This document shows positions 1-10,400 of a stretch of DNA of 64,000 nt, piece after piece. The first letter of the stretch is position 1. Each line of letters begins with the position of its first letter. A model generated the notes under the pieces. That model worked only from the letters and a program-made list of their open reading frames with translations, made no database searches and was not told the DNA's origin. Source of the DNA: Mastigocoleus testarum BC008 (GTDB taxonomy: Bacteria; Cyanobacteriota; Cyanobacteriia; Cyanobacteriales; Nostocaceae); contig NZ_LMTZ01000087.1 of assembly GCF_001456025.1 (NCBI RefSeq), forward strand, positions 1-64,000, given 5' to 3'. Both the position numbers and the translations under genes were made by a program.

Positions 1-1
1 A

Positions 2-103
2 CAAGCTATTTGCTCAAAAAACTTCGGGAACATATATAACGGTTTAGACACAAATCCTAATCCGTTTAAAATCATTGCTTTGACACCAGTAAAAGAGGTT
101 TAA
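2..103 (+). CDS. C-terminal end of an unidentified protein (partial, 5' outside window)
   Basis: Frame 2 is open from the window edge for 33 codons and ends in TAA at 101-103, with a coherent composition (ending ..FKIIALTPVKEV). The other two forward frames close earlier. The piece is too short to identify. It could be chance, but the frame stays open in AT-rich DNA and a downstream gene on the same strand follows after 242 bases with its own ribosome binding site. Confidence 0.35.
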   Translation, partial: QAICSKNFGNIYNGLDTNPNPFKIIALTPVKEV

Positions 104-345
104 TTTTTAAAATCAGCATATAAAAGGCTTAGGGCTTGTGATTTCAGAAGAAATTCAAAATCATCAAACTGCATAAGTAGAATTCGCCAACAACTATTTA
201 CTTAAGATTAGCGAACAGACAGATACCACTTTGGCAATAGAAGTAAATCCTATGAGTCAAGACCATTTTTTGTTAAGTGAAAAAATAATTCGATAAATCG
301 AATTAAGACGAACAATGCGACAACAGAAAAGAAGGAGAAAAAACA

Positions 346-948
346 ATGAGGTCTGCGTATATGACTGAGGCTAAGACAATGCCACTTCTGAGAGAAGGTT
401 CTAATGGTCCTGCTGTGGGATACCTACAGTATTTGCTTGTTAGCTATGGTATTGATATTGGTCAAGGAGGAATAGACGGAATCTTCGATCAATATACGAT
501 GAACGCTGTAATGAAATTTCAAGAACAGCGTAATGCTGTTCCCGATATAAACCCCGGTCAACTGGAAGTTAATGGAGTAGTTGACTCTAGAACTTGGAAT
601 GCGCTGGGCAACAATTTTTGTCGTACTTGTAGAGAATCAGCCAATAATGAAGATGTAGACCCTGCAGTTGTCAAAGGGTACACTGAATTACCAGTATTAA
701 AAAGAGGTGATTCTGGTGAGGCAGTAAAATTTTTACAGCAAATTTTGCTTGGTTATGAAGATATCAGTCGTTTCAACGATTACAAATTCTATACAGAGTA
801 TGAAACTGGATATGGCGAATACACCGCTGAAGCAGTGAAAACTTTCCAAAGCTATGTGGGCATTGAAATAGATGGAGTAGTAGGTCCTCTCACCTGGATA
901 AACTTATTTTTAGGTGCTTATGAACGCTGTAATAGAACAGTGGGATAG
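346..948 (+). CDS. Protein with two peptidoglycan-binding-like domains
   Basis: A 200-residue protein with two tandem PG_binding_1-type modules, at about residues 14-88 and 117-192. Each has the family pattern: LxxGxxGxxVxxLQ near the start, then G.(F/Y)...T..AVxxFQ, and a closing DGVVxxxTW. No signal peptide or membrane segment is visible, so export is unproven; such stand-alone proteins are common in filamentous cyanobacteria. The ATG at 346 is preceded by AAGGAG at a good distance, which decides the start over the internal ATG at 361. It converges with the flavoprotein gene downstream. Target polymer and partner are unknown. Confidence 0.85.
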   Translation: MRSAYMTEAKTMPLLREGSNGPAVGYLQYLLVSYGIDIGQGGIDGIFDQYTMNAVMKFQEQRNAVPDINPGQLEVNGVVDSRTWNALGNNFCRTCRESANNEDVDPAVVKGYTELPVLKRGDSGEAVKFLQQILLGYEDISRFNDYKFYTEYETGYGEYTAEAVKTFQSYVGIEIDGVVGPLTWINLFLGAYERCNRTVG

Positions 949-1314
949 AATTTATAGTAAGGTTGATCGCGAATAAATTTGAATTTGAAGTTGTGTTCCC
1001 GTACATTAATTATGTGTAAGTCTAAAATTGCAACACTTTGATATTCAGATAACCTTCACGTAAAATTCAATCATTAGATTCGGCTCAGCTTATACCGTGT
1101 AATCCCTTCATTAATGATGTTGGTATATTTCCTTATTTAGACTATGGAACTACTTCATAGGTCTAAAAAGTAAATGTTGAGTTAAAAGCGCTTTTTAGAG
1201 CGTATGCTTTTTAAAGCCGCCATTTATAAGTATTAAGCGGGCTAATGTCCCACAACTAACATGCACAGGTGGAGTGAATATGTTTAGTTAAGGAATTATG
1301 CCCGAATATAAAAG
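949..1314. other. Intergenic spacer between convergent genes
   Basis: 366 bases between the convergent PG-binding and flavoprotein genes. A short palindrome AAAAGCGCTTTT lies near 1186-1197 and could assist termination. No open frame, tRNA or other motif was recognised. Confidence 0.5.
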
Positions 1315-3024
1315 TTAGTAGTGATTGCCAGCTTTACGATGGTAAACAGCTGTTACAACATCTTTATTAAGTAATTTACCACTTTCTACCGTAGCGTATA
1401 CAACCCAGTGGTCGCCACATTCTAAGCGCTTTTCTACTAAGCATTCCAAATAAGCCAATGCGTCAGTAAGTATGAGACAACCATTATCGGCAGTTGTGGT
1501 AGAAAAATTGGCAAATCTATCTTCTCCAGGAGCAAAAGATTTGCGAAAATGCTTCATGTACTCTTGATGATTGCCCTCTGGGAGAATGTTCAAAACAAAC
1601 TTACCTCCAGAGTGCATTAAACTCTCAATTGCTCTGTCTTTAGCAATTGCAACACTGATACCTGGTGGATTAAAAGTCGCCTGTGAAACCCAAGCTCCCA
1701 GCATTCCAGTGGAGACTTCACCCTGTTTCGCTGTTAAAACACATACAGAACCAACAATTCTACCCATTGCTTGTTCCATTGGAGTTGCCGCTGGTTGGGG
1801 TAATCTTAACTTTCGGGCTTTTCTCAAAGTTTGGGCAAAATCTGTAGCGGTTTCCTCACATTCCTTGAGGGTAACATCTGAAGGTTTAAATTTAGCCTTG
1901 AAAGTTTCAAATCCAAATCGATAGCCAGCATCCCTAAGTTTGCCTTCAATTAAATCAAAGGCTTCACCACTCCAACCATAGGAACCAAATACTCCCGCAA
2001 GCTTACTGGTGTCACTAAGAGAAAGTACGATTCCTAACGCTGTATGAATTGGTGTGGGAGCATTACCACCAATAGTAGGAGAACCAATTAAAAAGCCCTC
2101 ACTTTTATCCAAAGCTGCTTTAATTTCTTCAGGTGTGGCAAATTCACAATTGATAGACTCCACAGCAACTCCACCTTTAGTTAAACCAAGTCCCATTGCT
2201 TGAGCCAAGGTCGCTGTATTACCATAGGCAGAAGCATAAAGTAAAGCTACAGTTATTTCTCGTTCGGTTTGAGAACGGCTCCATTCTTCGTAGGCATTAG
2301 TGAGTTCAATTAAACCGTAGCGTATCAATGGTCCGTGACCTGTGGCATACATTCTTACTTGCAACTCAGAAAGTTTTTCCAATGCAGCCTGTACATGAGT
2401 TGCACTAGGAGCCATCAGGCAATCATAGTAATAGCGCTGGTCATCTTTGAGAATATCCCAATCCTCGTCAAAGATTTCGTCGCTGCAGATATGAGTACTA
2501 AATAACTTATCAGTAAAAAGAATTTGAGTTTGTTGGTCGTAGGAACAAAGTCCCGCAGGCCATCTCGGACTGGGTGTGGGAATAAATTTTAATTGGTGAC
2601 CTTTACCTAAATCTAAGGTTTCTTTCCCCCGCATAGTCATAATTTTTATCTCTTGCTCGGGGAAGGTATTGCGCAAGTCTGCTGCAGCTGGAAGGGCACA
2701 AACAAAAGTGATTTGAGGTGCCAGTTCTTGAAGTGCTTTGAGAGTCGCAACACGATTGGGGCTAAAATGACCCAAAATAATGTAATCCAACTGGCTCAAA
2801 TTCAGACATTGTCCCAGGGCTTTGAGATAGACTTCCGTAAATGTATCGGCTGGGGGATCAACTATAGCAACTTTATCGCCTGTGATTAAATAAGAATTAA
2901 CAGTAGTGCCGCGAGCTAAGGCGTATTCAATTTCAAATCGCAGACGGGTCCAACTACGCGACCGCAATACGGTAGTATTAGTAGCAATGGGTAAAATCTG
3001 AACATCGCGGAGATTTTCGCTCAT
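1315..3024 (-). CDS. flv1B: Diflavin flavoprotein, Flv1-type (Flv1B-like)
   Basis: A-type flavodiiron protein of cyanobacterial layout: metallo-beta-lactamase-like domain (about 1-250), flavodoxin-like domain (about 255-400) and C-terminal flavin reductase-like domain (about 415-569). The family passes electrons from reduced pyridine nucleotide or ferredoxin to O2, protecting photosystem I or nitrogenase. Several diiron ligands are changed: the usual HxExDH stretch reads HFSPNR, the next His is Arg (SPRWP) and the bridging Asp region is TDKLF. This non-canonical set is the known signature of Flv1/Flv2 proteins, which pair with a canonical partner. That partner lies just upstream on the same strand. 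I chose ATG 3024 by alignment with the partner; a TTG at 3063 would add 13 residues. The flv1B symbol rests on adjacency. Confidence 0.85.
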   Translation of the reverse strand: MSENLRDVQILPIATNTTVLRSRSWTRLRFEIEYALARGTTVNSYLITGDKVAIVDPPADTFTEVYLKALGQCLNLSQLDYIILGHFSPNRVATLKALQELAPQITFVCALPAAADLRNTFPEQEIKIMTMRGKETLDLGKGHQLKFIPTPSPRWPAGLCSYDQQTQILFTDKLFSTHICSDEIFDEDWDILKDDQRYYYDCLMAPSATHVQAALEKLSELQVRMYATGHGPLIRYGLIELTNAYEEWSRSQTEREITVALLYASAYGNTATLAQAMGLGLTKGGVAVESINCEFATPEEIKAALDKSEGFLIGSPTIGGNAPTPIHTALGIVLSLSDTSKLAGVFGSYGWSGEAFDLIEGKLRDAGYRFGFETFKAKFKPSDVTLKECEETATDFAQTLRKARKLRLPQPAATPMEQAMGRIVGSVCVLTAKQGEVSTGMLGAWVSQATFNPPGISVAIAKDRAIESLMHSGGKFVLNILPEGNHQEYMKHFRKSFAPGEDRFANFSTTTADNGCLILTDALAYLECLVEKRLECGDHWVVYATVESGKLLNKDVVTAVYHRKAGNHY

Positions 3025-3675
3025 AAGTTTTGGGTGGATGAGATGTGAGCAAATTAAATTCAAAGAAGGCGAGAAAGTAGAGAACAGAAAAATTTCCTGT
3101 TTTCTGTGATTTATCCCAATATTTTTTATGTGGAGTCTGGGACAAATTAAAAAAAATTTTGTGCGACAGGGTGCTTTGAAAGGATGAAAGTCTCAGGACT
3201 TATATAGTTACTTTGAAGAAAGTGCCAGCCCCAAAAGTAAAAAATTAATGACCTACGTTGTAAAAGACATTCAATATCTAGAGTAGGTACGCAAAATCCC
3301 ATGAAATTTACTACCCAATTAGGTCGAATGTAGTCTTTAACCAATGGGAGAATAAAACCCTGAAATTTTCTTGAGACACGGCACGCCGCGTCTCTACAGG
3401 ATTTCGATGTGTATTTAAATTTCAGGGGGCGACGAATAAAATGAACTAGTAGCGATCTATCCCATCCAGTTTATAGGTTTTGGAATGGGAGCAACTTTAT
3501 CTTTTTGTGCTAGTTTTTCCTTGGTCGATTCGCTATCAATTCTAAGTAAGTTTGTGTATTTGAAGATTTTTTGCTTGCTTGAGAATTATTCTAGAAGAAA
3601 ACGACTCCAGAAAAATCTTATAAGAATTGATAAGTGAAAATTAACTCAAGCACAATTTAGTTTGATTTACTGGTT
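3025..3675. other. Spacer between the two flavoprotein genes
   Basis: About 650 bases separate the two co-directional flavoprotein genes, long for an operon, so flv1B may have its own promoter. It holds the palindromic element at 3358-3427. A 65-codon minus-strand frame at 3147-3344 has no recognisable product and I do not call it. Confidence 0.5.
3358..3427. repeat. Nested palindromic repeat element
   Basis: Perfect 11-base outer arms (CCCTGAAATTT at 3358-3368 and its complement at 3417-3427) enclose an inner inverted repeat at 3373-3394 built on GAGACRCGGC/GCCGCGTCTC. The inner GAGACGCG-type palindrome recurs in this window at 51213-51236. The layout is that of a small non-coding dispersed repeat; no T-run follows, so a plain terminator is less likely. 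Confidence 0.7.
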
Positions 3676-5394
3676 TTAGTAGTAATTACCAACTTTGCGA
3701 TGACGAACAGCTGTTAATCCTTCAGGATTAGAAACGCGTCCCTGTTGGGCAGTACAGTATAAAATCCAGTGATCGCTACACTCCAAGGCACTTTTCACTT
3801 CACACTCCATATATGCTAGCGCATCTGTGAGAATGGGAGAGCCATTTTTTGCTGTTTGAGTTTTAACTCCAGCAAAGCGATCAGAGCCAGGAAGTAAGCG
3901 CTTAAGAAAATGTTTTTTGAGTTCTTTATAATTTCCTTCTTCAAGAACGTTCAGAACAAACTTATCGCCAATTTGTAAAAAAGAGTCGATGGATCTATCT
4001 TTTGCAAGTGCAACGGTAAAACCAAGAGGTTGCAAACTAGCTTGAGCGACCCAAGATGCTAGCATTGCGGCTTTTGCTTGACCTTTTTGAGCAGTTATGA
4101 TGTATAGCCCACTGCTGATTCTACCTAAAGCTTTTTCCATATTGACATCAAGGGATTTCACCTGCTTGATGTTACGCTCGCGCACGAGTAATTGCCCGAT
4201 GTCAGTACCCGATTCTTCGCACAGCTTAAATATTGTTTTATCAGGTGCTTCTTTAATTCTAATTGCCTCAAAGGCTTCGCGAACCCCAAGTTCAATGAAT
4301 TTTCTACGCAGGGTATCTATGGGTTCATCATCGCCACCGTAGGATTCAAACAGTCCAAAAACTTGTTTTGATTTTGCCACTGCGAGTAGCGAACTAATGG
4401 CTGTATGGGCTGTAACATTAGAAGTTGGGGGCATACCAATGATCATACCAGCAGCCCTACCTGAAAGTTCTTGTACTTCTTGAACTTCTGCTGAGGTAAT
4501 ATCAACAATTTCTACCCCTATCCCGGTTTTTTGCACCCCATGGGCAATTGATTGTACCAAGCGATCGCTATAACCGTAATCGGAAACATAGAATAAAGCA
4601 ACAATAGTTTCTGAAGTTGCTTGTTTTTGACTCCAGCTTTGATAGCACTCCCTCAAAACATCCAAATTATGATAAAGTAGGGGACCGTGACCATTAGCAA
4701 TAATGTGAATATTGCCCAAGTTAGCCATTCTTTTCATTGCATTAAGCAAAGAGCGAGCATTTGGACCCATGAGGCAATCGTAATAAAATCTAAAATCAGG
4801 TTCGATAGCCTCTAAATTAACATCGAAGGTATCATCGCTACAGTAATGCATCCCAAAAGCATCGCAAGTGTAGAGAACTTGGGTTTTGCGATCGTAACTA
4901 AAAATTGTATCAGGCCAATGTAAATTAGGGGCACTAACAAATTCAATTTCATGTCCTTGTCCCAAATCTACCAGGTCACCACTTTTGACAATACGTTTAG
5001 AAAAGGGATCGTGGACTAAATTTTCTAGGAATTGTAGTGCAACTTTTGACGCTAACACTGTAGCTCTAGGAGCTAATTGCAAGACATCTTCTACTAAGCC
5101 ACTATGGTCTGGTTCAGTATGACTGACGATGATATAGTCAATCGCTTTTGGATTAACTAACCCTTTGAGAGTATCTAAATACAGATCGCGAAATTTTTGA
5201 TGTGAGGTATCAACCAAGGCGATTCGATCACCTTTAATTAGATATGAATTATAGGTTGTACCATTTTGCAGCCCGAACTCAATATCAAAGCGATCACGAT
5301 CCCAGTCAAGAGAACGGATAGCTGTTGTATTAGGAGCTATATCAACAGTTTGAATTGTCAATCGATTTTGGATGTTCCCTGTGAGCGCTACCAT
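3676..5394 (-). CDS. flv3B: Diflavin flavoprotein, Flv3-type (Flv3B-like)
   Basis: 572 residues with the same three-domain layout as its neighbour. All six diiron ligands are present: H92, E94, D96 (within SHTEPDH), H159 (NLHWPD), D178 (TCDAF) and H236 (NGHGP), which marks it as a canonical Flv3/Flv4-type subunit. Co-directional placement upstream of the Flv1-like gene, with no gene between, matches the Anabaena heterocyst pair all0178-all0177 (flv3B-flv1B) rather than the flv4-sll0218-flv2 operon. The inferred role is oxygen reduction, in Anabaena specifically in heterocysts. The start is the ATG at 5394, with no upstream in-frame alternative that aligns better. Confidence 0.88.
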   Translation of the reverse strand: MVALTGNIQNRLTIQTVDIAPNTTAIRSLDWDRDRFDIEFGLQNGTTYNSYLIKGDRIALVDTSHQKFRDLYLDTLKGLVNPKAIDYIIVSHTEPDHSGLVEDVLQLAPRATVLASKVALQFLENLVHDPFSKRIVKSGDLVDLGQGHEIEFVSAPNLHWPDTIFSYDRKTQVLYTCDAFGMHYCSDDTFDVNLEAIEPDFRFYYDCLMGPNARSLLNAMKRMANLGNIHIIANGHGPLLYHNLDVLRECYQSWSQKQATSETIVALFYVSDYGYSDRLVQSIAHGVQKTGIGVEIVDITSAEVQEVQELSGRAAGMIIGMPPTSNVTAHTAISSLLAVAKSKQVFGLFESYGGDDEPIDTLRRKFIELGVREAFEAIRIKEAPDKTIFKLCEESGTDIGQLLVRERNIKQVKSLDVNMEKALGRISSGLYIITAQKGQAKAAMLASWVAQASLQPLGFTVALAKDRSIDSFLQIGDKFVLNVLEEGNYKELKKHFLKRLLPGSDRFAGVKTQTAKNGSPILTDALAYMECEVKSALECSDHWILYCTAQQGRVSNPEGLTAVRHRKVGNYY

Positions 5395-5682
5395 TAGCCG
5401 TCTCCAAGCACAAAAATTTTGTTATTTTTTCTCTCTTCATTGTGCTCGTAAAATATTATTTAAGTTGTTATTGGCTTTAGTTTAGTTAAAAATTAAAATG
5501 TATTATTTAGATCGTTTTTTAACAAGTTATTGAAAATTGCTGATTGTGGTGAATTATTATCGTCTTTCTTTGGACACAACTAGGTACAGCATTGGGAATT
5601 AGAAGTTGTAAATTAAAAGTTGGAAATTACCTCGAAGTGTTTTGTTTTTTAGACAATATTTTCTCTAATTCCAGCAAGCATA

Positions 5683-6357
5683 TTAAATACGTCGAACGTA
5701 CTTTTCGTAGACCCAAACATAGCCGCCATCTTGACCATCAATTCTGTACCAGCCATTTGAGGTTCTCTCATAAAGAGTTACCTTTGTTCCTCTTGGTATG
5801 CTTGTAACAATAGAGTAATTCGTTCCTGGACCTTGGCGAGCATTAAGCCTGCTAGCTGTGACGGTTCCGTTACCAATAATTGGTATCTCCTCACCACCAA
5901 TATCCTTTAAATCCATATCTTCTAAAGTCTGAGAACCAGCAATTCCATCAACTAATAAATTGCGATCACGCTGATAGTTTCTGACTGCTCTTTCAGTTCT
6001 TGAACCGTAGTAACCTGTTGGATTCCCATCCAAGTAACCTTCTTCTATTAGCCTGTTTTGCAGTATAACAACAGAAGAACCTCTAGAACCTCTTCTGAGT
6101 AACAAAGCTTGTGCTGTACCTGCAAAGCTAATTAAAGAGACAATTACTAATAAAAATACCAACTTTATCCATGGGAAACTAGAGATATTCTTAAACCATC
6201 TAAATGCATCAAATTCTGCTGATTCCAAAATTTTGACTTTATCAGATCTTTCAAAATCAAAATTAACCATTCGCTTCCGATCGCAATTTTCGTAGGGTTC
6301 GTACAAGGAACGAAAAGCAAATGGGTTTATTGCTCCATCTCTATAAATTGATAACAT
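5683..6357 (-). CDS. Membrane-anchored peptidoglycan-binding and SH3 domain protein
   Basis: 224 residues. A cytoplasmic N-terminal stretch of about 60 residues is followed by one hydrophobic segment (about 64-86, LVFLLVIVSLISFAGTAQA), a PG_binding_1 domain (about 88-150, LRRGSRGSSVVILQ .. VRNYQRD .. VDGIAG) and a bacterial SH3 domain (about 163-224, LNARQGPGTNYSIV .. WVYEKYV). The order predicts an inner-membrane anchor with both wall-binding domains in the periplasm. GGAGG six bases upstream of ATG 6357 supports this start, so the long N-terminal extension is real. The upstream direction is divergent from no close gene. Function beyond cell-wall attachment is unknown. Confidence 0.85.
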   Translation of the reverse strand: MLSIYRDGAINPFAFRSLYEPYENCDRKRMVNFDFERSDKVKILESAEFDAFRWFKNISSFPWIKLVFLLVIVSLISFAGTAQALLLRRGSRGSSVVILQNRLIEEGYLDGNPTGYYGSRTERAVRNYQRDRNLLVDGIAGSQTLEDMDLKDIGGEEIPIIGNGTVTASRLNARQGPGTNYSIVTSIPRGTKVTLYERTSNGWYRIDGQDGGYVWVYEKYVRRI

Positions 6358-6859
6358 ATTTCCTCCAACACAATAATGAATGTTGGTTATACGCCTGTAT
6401 TGTGGATATATCGCGCTACGTAATATTTGTAAGTTCTGTTTGTCCTACGGACATGCGCTTAGGCTAACGCCGACGCCATAAAAGCTCTAGCTATAGCTGC
6501 ACTACCTACGGAACCGCTAACAACTTGCGTGTAGCACTATATGTATATTTTTACATTTTAAGTAGTAATACTCAGTATATGTGTACCCAAATAGAAAATA
6601 AAGTTTACATTCTAATTAAGATTTGCTGTTCATGTGGCGTAACGTTAGCTGAAAGTTGTTCTGCCTTAAAACTTATTCATTGCAGTTCATTGAGTTTAGA
6701 TGATGCTTAAAATATTACCTTGTAAAACTTTTAAACTTATTCATTAAGCTCTAATTAAAATAAAACATTGAAGATAAAATTTAGATTATTTAATGATATT
6801 TTTGGAAGAGTATTTAATTGCTAAATATTAGTATTTTGGATAAAATTATTAACACATAG
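6358..6859. other. Spacer with dispersed-repeat words
   Basis: About 500 bases. The part at 6440-6525 contains the words CTACGGACATGCG, GCTAACGCC, TATAGCTGC and CTACCTACGG, which recur in the MITE-like element at 19623-19857 and elsewhere in the window. The 61-codon frame at 6525-6710 shows no coding character. The rest is very AT-rich with nothing recognised. Confidence 0.5.
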
Positions 6860-7315
6860 TTAACTATATTTTGCTATCACTTCACCAATAAATTGTTGCC
6901 AAATATCATTGGGGATCCAAATTTTATGTAAGTCTTTTTCAATATCTTCTGGAGTCATCCCTTGGCACAAATAACGAAAAAGATACATAAAAGCAGAAAC
7001 TCTTTTATTGGCAATACAATGGACAAAAACTTTCTTGTCGCTGTTAACTTGCATCACACTTGCAAACTGTGAGAATTCAGTAATTTCTGGTTTATCCCAA
7101 ACCACAGGAATATGAATGTATTCCATTCCTAAAGAATGAACTAATTGCTTTTCATTTGATAAAGCCCTTGAAGAACTTATAAGACCAAGATTTATCACTA
7201 CTTGGTAACCAGAATTTTTGACTGCAGAAAATTGTTCTTCTGTTGGTTGTCCAGAAGTAGCAATTAAATTGGATATTTGTAAAAAGTTATAAATACTTTC
7301 TATTTGCTCGCCCAT
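6860..7315 (-). CDS. Dual-specificity/tyrosine phosphatase-like protein
   Basis: About 151 residues resembling the small bacterial tyrosine-phosphatase-like family related to DUF442 (COG3453). Visible features are SNLIATSGQPTEEQF near the N-terminus, VVINLGL, and the P-loop-like VHCIANKRVSAFMYL with a Cys and an Arg four residues later (CX4R, one shorter than the classical CX5R). Activity is inferred only. The frame is open to 7447 and would overlap the TPR-CHAT gene by 17 bases, but homologous sequence starts around MGEQIESIYNF, so I chose ATG 7315. It sits directly downstream of the TPR-CHAT gene on the same strand and may be co-transcribed with it. Confidence 0.72.
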   Translation of the reverse strand: MGEQIESIYNFLQISNLIATSGQPTEEQFSAVKNSGYQVVINLGLISSSRALSNEKQLVHSLGMEYIHIPVVWDKPEITEFSQFASVMQVNSDKKVFVHCIANKRVSAFMYLFRYLCQGMTPEDIEKDLHKIWIPNDIWQQFIGEVIAKYS

Positions 7316-7430
7316 AAATACAAATGTTTTTATTTTGTATACTTTACTGCAGCTATCCATTAGATAAATTAAAGAATTCTGCTTAGTAAGCAATAGGGAA
7401 CGAAAAATCGAGAATAGTTCAACTACAAGC

Positions 7431-10400
7431 CTACAGTTGACCAGCAATAATAAATCCTGCCCAATAATAAGGATGACTATAGAGTTTCTTGTAGGGAGTA
7501 ATCTTACTAGTTTTATATTGTAAAGTTGCCAAATGTGCCCGAATTCTTAATCCTTCCACTGGAAGTTTATTTAATAAATCTTGGTACCATCTATTTACTT
7601 CTAAAGCTGTAACATTTTGCAACCATTGTGTAGTTTCAGCTAAAGCTCTTGGCGCTGATTTTCCAGCCTTGATTCTACGATAAAATTCTATCATTACTAA
7701 AGCTGTTGCTGCAGATTCTACGACCCACAAACTACTAACAATATTTGTAACCCCCTGGCAAAGGAAAGTGTTAACAAAACCAACATATTCGTTGCTAATA
7801 TTTTGCTTTGCATAACTAGCAGTATCGCCAGCAGAAATTGTTAATAGACTATATCTTTCCAAAGATTGATTACGAATTTGAGCTAAGGTAATTTTATCTT
7901 CACCAGCTAATATTAATTCTGAATTTAAAGGATTAATTGCATTATCGATAGCATAACTGGCAAAATGAAGTATATTGTAACCGCCATACAAAGCATTTTC
8001 TACTGTTTGCTTGTTTGCTTCGGCTCCCTCAATTCGAGTGGGACGATGAAACATGTTAGCGACTACTTCCGATTCCAGTTTGGCAAACTTCAGGGGCGAA
8101 TATCCTGCACTATCAGGATTCTCAACACTAAGTAATAGTTGCATGGAACTACTTTGTTGAGGTTTTGATGCTAAAGATAAACCAACTTGAGCGCTGGGTA
8201 AATAACTAATGGTAAAGTTTCTATCCCCATTGGATAAATCTTCGTCATCAGAGAAAGACGTATCAAATAAACTGTGGAGCGGATACTTTTGTAAGTCTGA
8301 ATGGGGAATTAAGATTACTTTTTCAATTTCCTGAAGCTCCTGCTCTATTGATGGAATATTAAGAATATCCCTGAGCTTTGAAAGCTTTAACTCCATATCA
8401 GCTCGCCAAGGAGACTCTCGCTTATTATGAGTCTCATCAGTATTGTTGGCATATTCTTGATGTTGCTTTTGCCAACTAATTTGCCAATCTTCAAATTCTA
8501 TCAGGCGTAGCATTGCTTCCCTTTGGGGAAACTCATTAATTGCCTCAATATCCTTCGCCACTGGAGTAAATATGAGCATTGGTTCCGAAGCTTTATCTTT
8601 GAGGACAAAGGTATGAATGGCGCAAGGACTAATATGCCAGTAGACAATAGCAGTTTTCTCATCTATCAATGCCTGAATTTCTTGATAACTAGGAGAGACA
8701 ATTTGTTTTTGCCAACCATGCAAATGCCAATTTAAACAAGCATTTTTTCCATGTTCGGCAATTTCTAAAGCTTGAACAAATTCCCCTAATTTAATTGATA
8801 AATCTACGCCATATTGCCACAAACTAATAAATTGTAAAGCAAGCTGCTTCTTATTTTCTGGCGAACGAGATGATTCGTTAAGTAAGCTTTGCCATAATTC
8901 AATTGCTGATTCTTGTATTTTTTCTGCTGCATCTCTTTGTCCAAGACATAACAACACTTTTATTTGATTTCGTAATATTTCCAGATGTAATTCCGGATAA
9001 TTTACTGCTGTTAAAGTTAAAATTGCTAGGTCGTATTCTTCTAGAGCTTTCTGCCAATAGTAATGAGGTGTAGGATGTTTCTTTCCTTGCTCGTAATGGG
9101 CATTTCCCAAACCCAAATGCAGTCTACCCCAACCTTGAGGGCAACTCTCTTGACCTATATATTGCAACCCAGCTTCATAACTGGCTACCTTACCCACATA
9201 GCCGCGTTCGTTTAGTTCAAAATTAACGCTGGGGATTTTACTAAATAATTCAAATTGGCGATCATAAGCACTGGAAATACCTGCTGCTGTACCCCTACCG
9301 ATCCAAGCTTCCCAATAATCAAGTTTGATTTCTAAAGTACGATCGTAATGAGCAATAGCTTCTTCAAATCGCTCCAAGTTTGATAACACAACAGCACGAT
9401 TGTACCAAGCTAGGTAAAAATCTGGATTTATTTCTATAGATTGATCGTAGGAAGCAAGGGCTTCATTATATTGTCCCAATTGTTCGAGTGCTACAGCTCG
9501 ATTAAACCAAGCCAAATAAAAATCTGGTTTGATTTGTATCGCCCGATCCCAGGCTTTAATTGCTTCAGCCCAGCGGCTTAGTTTGAACAATACCACACCC
9601 CGATCTATCCAAACTTCGTGGTAGTTGGGTTCAATTTGTGAAGCTTTTTCGTAAGAAGCCAGTGCTTCTGCTGTTTTCCCCATTTTATCCAAGGCATTTC
9701 CTCGGATGTACCAAACTTGTTCTGATAAGGGTTCTATTTCAATTGCTTTATCCAAACTCGCAATTGCATCTTGCCAACGATTTAAATTCCACAGACCTAC
9801 ACCCCTGTTGTACCAGACTAAATGGGAGGTGGGATCGATTTCTAGGGCTTTATCAAAAGATGCGATCGCCCAGACATAATCTCCTTTTTCCAAGAGTGCT
9901 AATCCACGACAATACCAATTATCTTGATCTTGGGGTTGTAAATTTACAGCTTGGTCGTAGCTCTCTATTGCTTCGGTTAAACGTCCTAATTGAACTAAGG
10001 CTAAACCCCTACTGGACCAGGCTTCATAGTAATCAGACTTAATGGCAATTGCTCGATCGAAAGATGCAACAGCATCGGCAAACCCACCTAGCTCTCCCAA
10101 GGTAATACCACGGTTGTACCAACCCTTGTAAGCATCTTGTTTAATATTTATAGCTTGGTCATAGGACGCTAAAGCTGCAGCAAAATCTCCCAAGTGAAAC
10201 AGTGCTAAACCTCTGTTAAACCAATATTCATAAACATCTGGCTTCATTGAGATTGCTTGGTCATAAGATGCTAATGCAGTCATTAAATCGCCAGTTTTGG
10301 CTTGTCCCAAACCCTTGTAAAACCATGCTTGAGCTTGAAGAGTAATATCGGGTTGATTATCTTCTGATTCAGTTTTTATTTCTGGAGAAGATTTGCTGAG

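Noticed and set aside
3147..3344. 65-codon minus-strand frame between the flavoprotein genes
   Set aside because: No ribosome site, no recognisable motif, and it overlaps no conserved pattern; probably chance.
3676..5394. flv4-flv2 operon
   Set aside because: No sll0218-like membrane protein gene lies between the two flavoprotein genes.
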